DNA of 8,718 nucleotides from Chloroflexota bacterium (GTDB lineage Bacteria > Chloroflexota > Anaerolineae > Anaerolineales > UBA11579), in assembly GCA_030610225.1 (NCBI GenBank), contig JAUWSD010000038.1, positions 1-8,718 on the forward strand, written 5' to 3'. Below the pieces are notes generated by a model. That model saw only the letters and a program-made list of their open reading frames with translations. It had not been told where the DNA came from and did no database searches. Numbering within the stretch: position 1 is the first letter of the stretch; each line of letters begins with the position of its first letter. The translations under genes were made by a program, and so were the position numbers. This document shows, piece by piece, positions 6,388 to 8,718 of this stretch.

Positions 6388-7350
6388 ATGACCATAAAGA
6401 TTCTGATGACAGCACCCTATATGATCCCCTTTGTGGATAGATTCAAGCCAGTCTTTGACCGCTATGGATTAGAGCTTATCATCCCTGATGTAAATGAGCG
6501 CATGGAAGAAGAGGATTTGCTTGCTTATGCCGGAAAATTTGATGGGACCATATGCGGGGACGATCGATATACTCAGCGAGTGATCGATGCCTGCCTCCCC
6601 CGTTTGAAAGTGATCTCCAAGTGGGGCACCGGGATCGATTCAATAGATAAAAAATACGCAAATCAGCAGGGCGTGATGGTTGGCAACACTCCCAGAGCCT
6701 TCACTCATCCGGTTGCAGACAGCGTTATGGGTTATATGCTCTCGTTCCTGCGAAACATCCCCGCGATGGACAAGACCATGAAAGCTGGTGAGTGGAATAA
6801 GATATCCGGGAAAGCGCTGAATGAAACTGTTTTGGGTGTAGTAGGAGTTGGGGATATTGGAAAGGCAGTACTCAGACGCGCAAAACCGTTCGGGATGAAA
6901 CTGCTTGGAAATGACATAATAGAGATCGATCCTAATTTCATCGCAGAAACCGGTGTTGAGATGGTTGGGCTGGATGAGTTATTAGGAAAAGCAGATGTGG
7001 TCAGTTTAAACTGCGATTTGAACCCAACCAGCAAGCATATTATGAATGCAGAAAACATCGCGAAAATGAAAGCAAGTGCGGTCCTGATTAATACAGCACG
7101 TGGACCGATCGTGGATGAAACCGCTCTGATACATGCGCTTCAGAATGGGCAAATAGCTGGTGTGGGCATGGATGTATTTGAACATGAGCCGCTTCCAGAA
7201 AACAGCCCCCTGAAGCAGATGGATAATGTTTTGCTGGCACCCCATAATTCGAATTCAAGCCCTGCTGCCTGGGAGAATGTACATTGGAATACGATCAGGA
7301 ATCTATTGATCGGGCTTGGGATAGCACACGAAGGATTGAGAGATGAGTAA
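6388..7350 (+). CDS. D-2-hydroxyacid dehydrogenase (phosphoglycerate dehydrogenase-like)
   Basis: This 320-residue NAD-dependent dehydrogenase interconverts a D-2-hydroxy acid and a 2-oxo acid. It has the family's split substrate domain (about 1-105 and 285-320) around a Rossmann domain. The cofactor loop is GVGDIG at 153-158, followed by D176 at the end of the next strand, which favours NAD over NADP. The catalytic triad is visible: R238 in NTARGPIVD, E267 in FEHEPLP and H286 in LLAPHNSNS. The R-E spacing of 29 equals the R240/E269 spacing that I recall for E. coli SerA. No C-terminal ACT regulatory domain is present, so this is unlikely to be the housekeeping serine-pathway enzyme. The residues after the catalytic histidine (NSNSSPAAW) differ from the usual H-x-G/A-G-x-T pattern, hinting at a different substrate. 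It lies between a CMP-sugar-acid synthetase and an SDR and overlaps the latter by eight bases, so a role in making or modifying a sugar acid is likely but unproven. Confidence 0.88.
   Translation: MTIKILMTAPYMIPFVDRFKPVFDRYGLELIIPDVNERMEEEDLLAYAGKFDGTICGDDRYTQRVIDACLPRLKVISKWGTGIDSIDKKYANQQGVMVGNTPRAFTHPVADSVMGYMLSFLRNIPAMDKTMKAGEWNKISGKALNETVLGVVGVGDIGKAVLRRAKPFGMKLLGNDIIEIDPNFIAETGVEMVGLDELLGKADVVSLNCDLNPTSKHIMNAENIAKMKASAVLINTARGPIVDETALIHALQNGQIAGVGMDVFEHEPLPENSPLKQMDNVLLAPHNSNSSPAAWENVHWNTIRNLLIGLGIAHEGLRDE
7331..7335 (+). promoter_or_regulatory. Ribosome binding site of the SDR gene
   Basis: AAGGA lies within the end of the dehydrogenase gene, seven bases before the ATG at 7343. It supports that start and the eight-base overlap between the two genes. 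Confidence 0.6.
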
Positions 7351-8104
7351 AAGAGAAAGAGTAGCATTAATAACCGGTGCGAATGGTGGTATCGGTTTGG
7401 CAGTGGTAGGGTATTTTGCAGAGAAGAATTGGCGCGTTGCAGCAGTAAGCCGCAGCAAACTGGGCTTTGAGCTTCCTGAAGGAGTTGAATTCTATCAGGT
7501 TGATATTGGAGACCCCGCCCAAGTGAAGGATTTGTTTAAGCAGGTTGCAGATAAATATGGGCGATTGGACACGCTGGTAAACAATGCCGCCATCCAGATC
7601 GCAAAACCGCTCCTGGAAACCAGCATTGAAGAATGGGATAGCTTGATGGATGTAAATCTTCGGGCTGTGTTTGTCAGTGTGAAAGAAGCCTATCCTCTCC
7701 TTAAAAAAGTTCATGGTTCAATAGTGAACATCGCTTCAGTGCATGCAGTTGCAACCTCCGCTGATATTGCCAGCTACGCCGCAAGCAAGGGAGCCATGCT
7801 GGCACTGACCCGTGCGATGGCGATAGAATTTGCCCCCGATAAAGTGCGCGTCAATACTGTGCTGCCTGGGGCAGTCGACACTCCCATGCTGGATGCAGGG
7901 CTGTCACGCGGTCATGTCTCGGATGGCTCGCTGGAAGATAAGAAGGCAGAGCTGGCCAATAAGACGGTTATCGGCAGGGTTGGAACACCGGAAGAGATCG
8001 CCCACGCGATACATTTCCTTGCGAATAACTCACTGTCCAGTTTTATGACCGGGCAGTCGATGATCGTGGATGGTGGAGCAACCATCAGGCTCAGTACGGA
8101 ATAA
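7343..8104 (+). CDS. Classical short-chain dehydrogenase/reductase
   Basis: This 253-residue SDR of the classical type catalyses NAD(P)-dependent oxidation or reduction of an alcohol/ketone, here probably on a sugar or sugar acid in the cytoplasm. All hallmarks are present: the cofactor loop TGANGGIG (11-18), NNAA (80-83), and the catalytic tetrad N105, S132, Y145, K149 in the standard S-x12-Y-x3-K spacing. The PGAVDTPM segment and the C-terminal DGG are also typical. R37 after the second strand (VSRSK) suggests NADPH use, though this is only a trend. The length is normal and the gene is intact. It follows the 2-hydroxyacid dehydrogenase with an eight-base overlap and precedes the last gene by one base. 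SDR genes beside a CMP-nonulosonate synthetase are known from legionaminic acid loci of Campylobacter (PtmA beside PtmB), so a comparable role is possible. Similarity to gluconate 5-dehydrogenase-type SDRs is an equally valid reading. Confidence 0.9.
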   Translation: MSKRERVALITGANGGIGLAVVGYFAEKNWRVAAVSRSKLGFELPEGVEFYQVDIGDPAQVKDLFKQVADKYGRLDTLVNNAAIQIAKPLLETSIEEWDSLMDVNLRAVFVSVKEAYPLLKKVHGSIVNIASVHAVATSADIASYAASKGAMLALTRAMAIEFAPDKVRVNTVLPGAVDTPMLDAGLSRGHVSDGSLEDKKAELANKTVIGRVGTPEEIAHAIHFLANNSLSSFMTGQSMIVDGGATIRLSTE

Positions 8105-8105
8105 T

Positions 8106-8718
8106 ATGAGAGATAGTTTGAAGGAAAAGATCCCCACATCAGTTTGGCAGGCTGGCCGCAGCCTGTATTTTTCAGCGATCCATAGCAAACAATGGCCTGC
8201 CGCATATCTGCATCCGCAGCGTAGAAAAAGCATCAAGTTCCTGAATAAATATAAGGACATCCATAAAGGTGAGCGCTGTTTCATAATTGGTAATGGCCCC
8301 AGTCTGAAGAAGACGGATGTTTACAAGCTGAAGAATGAATTTACTTTTGGGATGAATCGTATATATCTGGCATTTCCAGAATGGGGATTTGAGACCTCAT
8401 ATTTTGTCTCGATCAATGATTTGGTTATAGAGCAGTGCGCAGATGATATATCTCAACTTAAAATGCCGAAATTCCTAGCATGGCACTCCCGCCCTTATAT
8501 CAAGATGACAGATGAAATGGCGTTCCTGCACACAACCTACACAGGGCCGCAATTTCAGCCGGATGTGCGGAAGAGGATTTGGGAAGGGGCGACCGTCACG
8601 AATGTTGCTATGCAGCTGGCTTTCTATATGGGTTTTGAGAAAGCAATCCTGATTGGTGTAGATCATAATTTCAAGTCCAAGGGTGATGCGAATAAGACTA
8701 TCGTCTCTCAGGGAGATG
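8106..8718 (+). CDS. MptE-like/DUF115 protein resembling GT42 sialyltransferases and Maf, 3'-truncated
   Basis: An open frame runs from the ATG at 8106, one base after the SDR stop, to the right edge (204 complete codons, no stop). GGA lies five bases before the ATG. After a basic N-terminal stretch the protein shows CFIIGNGPSLKKTD with N63-G64-P65-S66-L67, then FGMNRIYL, then GATVTNVAMQLAFYMGF (from 162), and AILIGVDHNF (180-189). This order of a nucleotide-binding N/S-GPSL loop, an N-R segment, a T-V/S-G-like helix and a Y/F-x-G-x-D-x-N/Y strand is typical of the 6-hydroxymethylpterin diphosphokinase MptE-like (DUF115) domain. That domain is shared with Maf flagellin nonulosonate transferases and is structurally related to the CST-I/GT42 sialyltransferases. 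In this operon a transferase for the CMP-activated acid is the most attractive reading. A pterin role is unlikely here. The C-terminal part, including possible catalytic histidines, is outside the window. Confidence 0.8.
   Translation, partial: MRDSLKEKIPTSVWQAGRSLYFSAIHSKQWPAAYLHPQRRKSIKFLNKYKDIHKGERCFIIGNGPSLKKTDVYKLKNEFTFGMNRIYLAFPEWGFETSYFVSINDLVIEQCADDISQLKMPKFLAWHSRPYIKMTDEMAFLHTTYTGPQFQPDVRKRIWEGATVTNVAMQLAFYMGFEKAILIGVDHNFKSKGDANKTIVSQGD

Noticed and set aside
1..8718. CRISPR arrays, tandem repeats, insertion sequences, tRNA or rRNA genes, terminators
   Set aside because: Coding sequence covers nearly every base with gaps of 17 bases or fewer. No direct repeats, inverted terminal repeats, transposase motifs or hairpin-plus-T-run structures were seen.

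Overview
This window is the interior of a tightly packed, single-direction bacterial surface-glycan operon. Eight genes lie on the + strand and the first and last run off the window edges. Neighbouring genes are separated by at most 17 bases or overlap by 1 to 11 bases. There is no intergenic space large enough for an internal promoter or terminator, and no RNA gene, mobile element, CRISPR array or repeat was seen. Base composition is moderate (my hand samples run from about 28 to 55 % G+C per 60 bases). Shine-Dalgarno sites are usable and one TTG start is well supported. The host is clearly a bacterium. An environmental Anaerolineae-like (Chloroflexota) genome is an impression only and is not provable from this sequence.

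Layout. (1) 1-984: 3' part of a family 2 glycosyltransferase whose true start lies left of the window. (2) 997-2247: a fused CMP-nonulosonate synthetase plus HAD phosphatase (NeuA-HAD). (3) 2237-3118: a NeuB-type nonulosonate synthase that lacks the usual C-terminal SAF/antifreeze-like domain. (4) 3125-4726: a large GT-B-like protein of uncertain identity with a four-cysteine cluster. (5) 4744-5697: a second GT2 enzyme with the usual DxD site altered. (6) 5697-6383: a second, divergent CMP-sugar-acid cytidylyltransferase. (7) 6388-7350: a D-2-hydroxyacid dehydrogenase. (8) 7343-8104: a classical SDR oxidoreductase. (9) 8106 to the right edge: a DUF115/MptE-like, sialyltransferase-like protein, truncated by the window.

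How they may work together. NeuB would condense a hexose-type substrate with phosphoenolpyruvate into a nine-carbon 2-keto-3-deoxy acid. The HAD domain fused to NeuA would remove a 9-phosphate and the NeuA domain would charge the product as a CMP sugar. The fused phosphatase and the SAF-less synthase together suggest a 9-phosphate route (KDN-like, or Neu5Ac-9-P as in animals) rather than the usual bacterial free-ManNAc route. Genes 6-8 look like a second module that makes and CMP-activates another keto- or hydroxy-acid sugar, or modifies the first one. The two GT2 enzymes, the GT-B-like protein and the MptE/GT42-like protein are candidate transferases that assemble the acidic glycan. The most unusual elements are the second cytidylyltransferase/dehydrogenase/SDR module and the unidentified gene 4.
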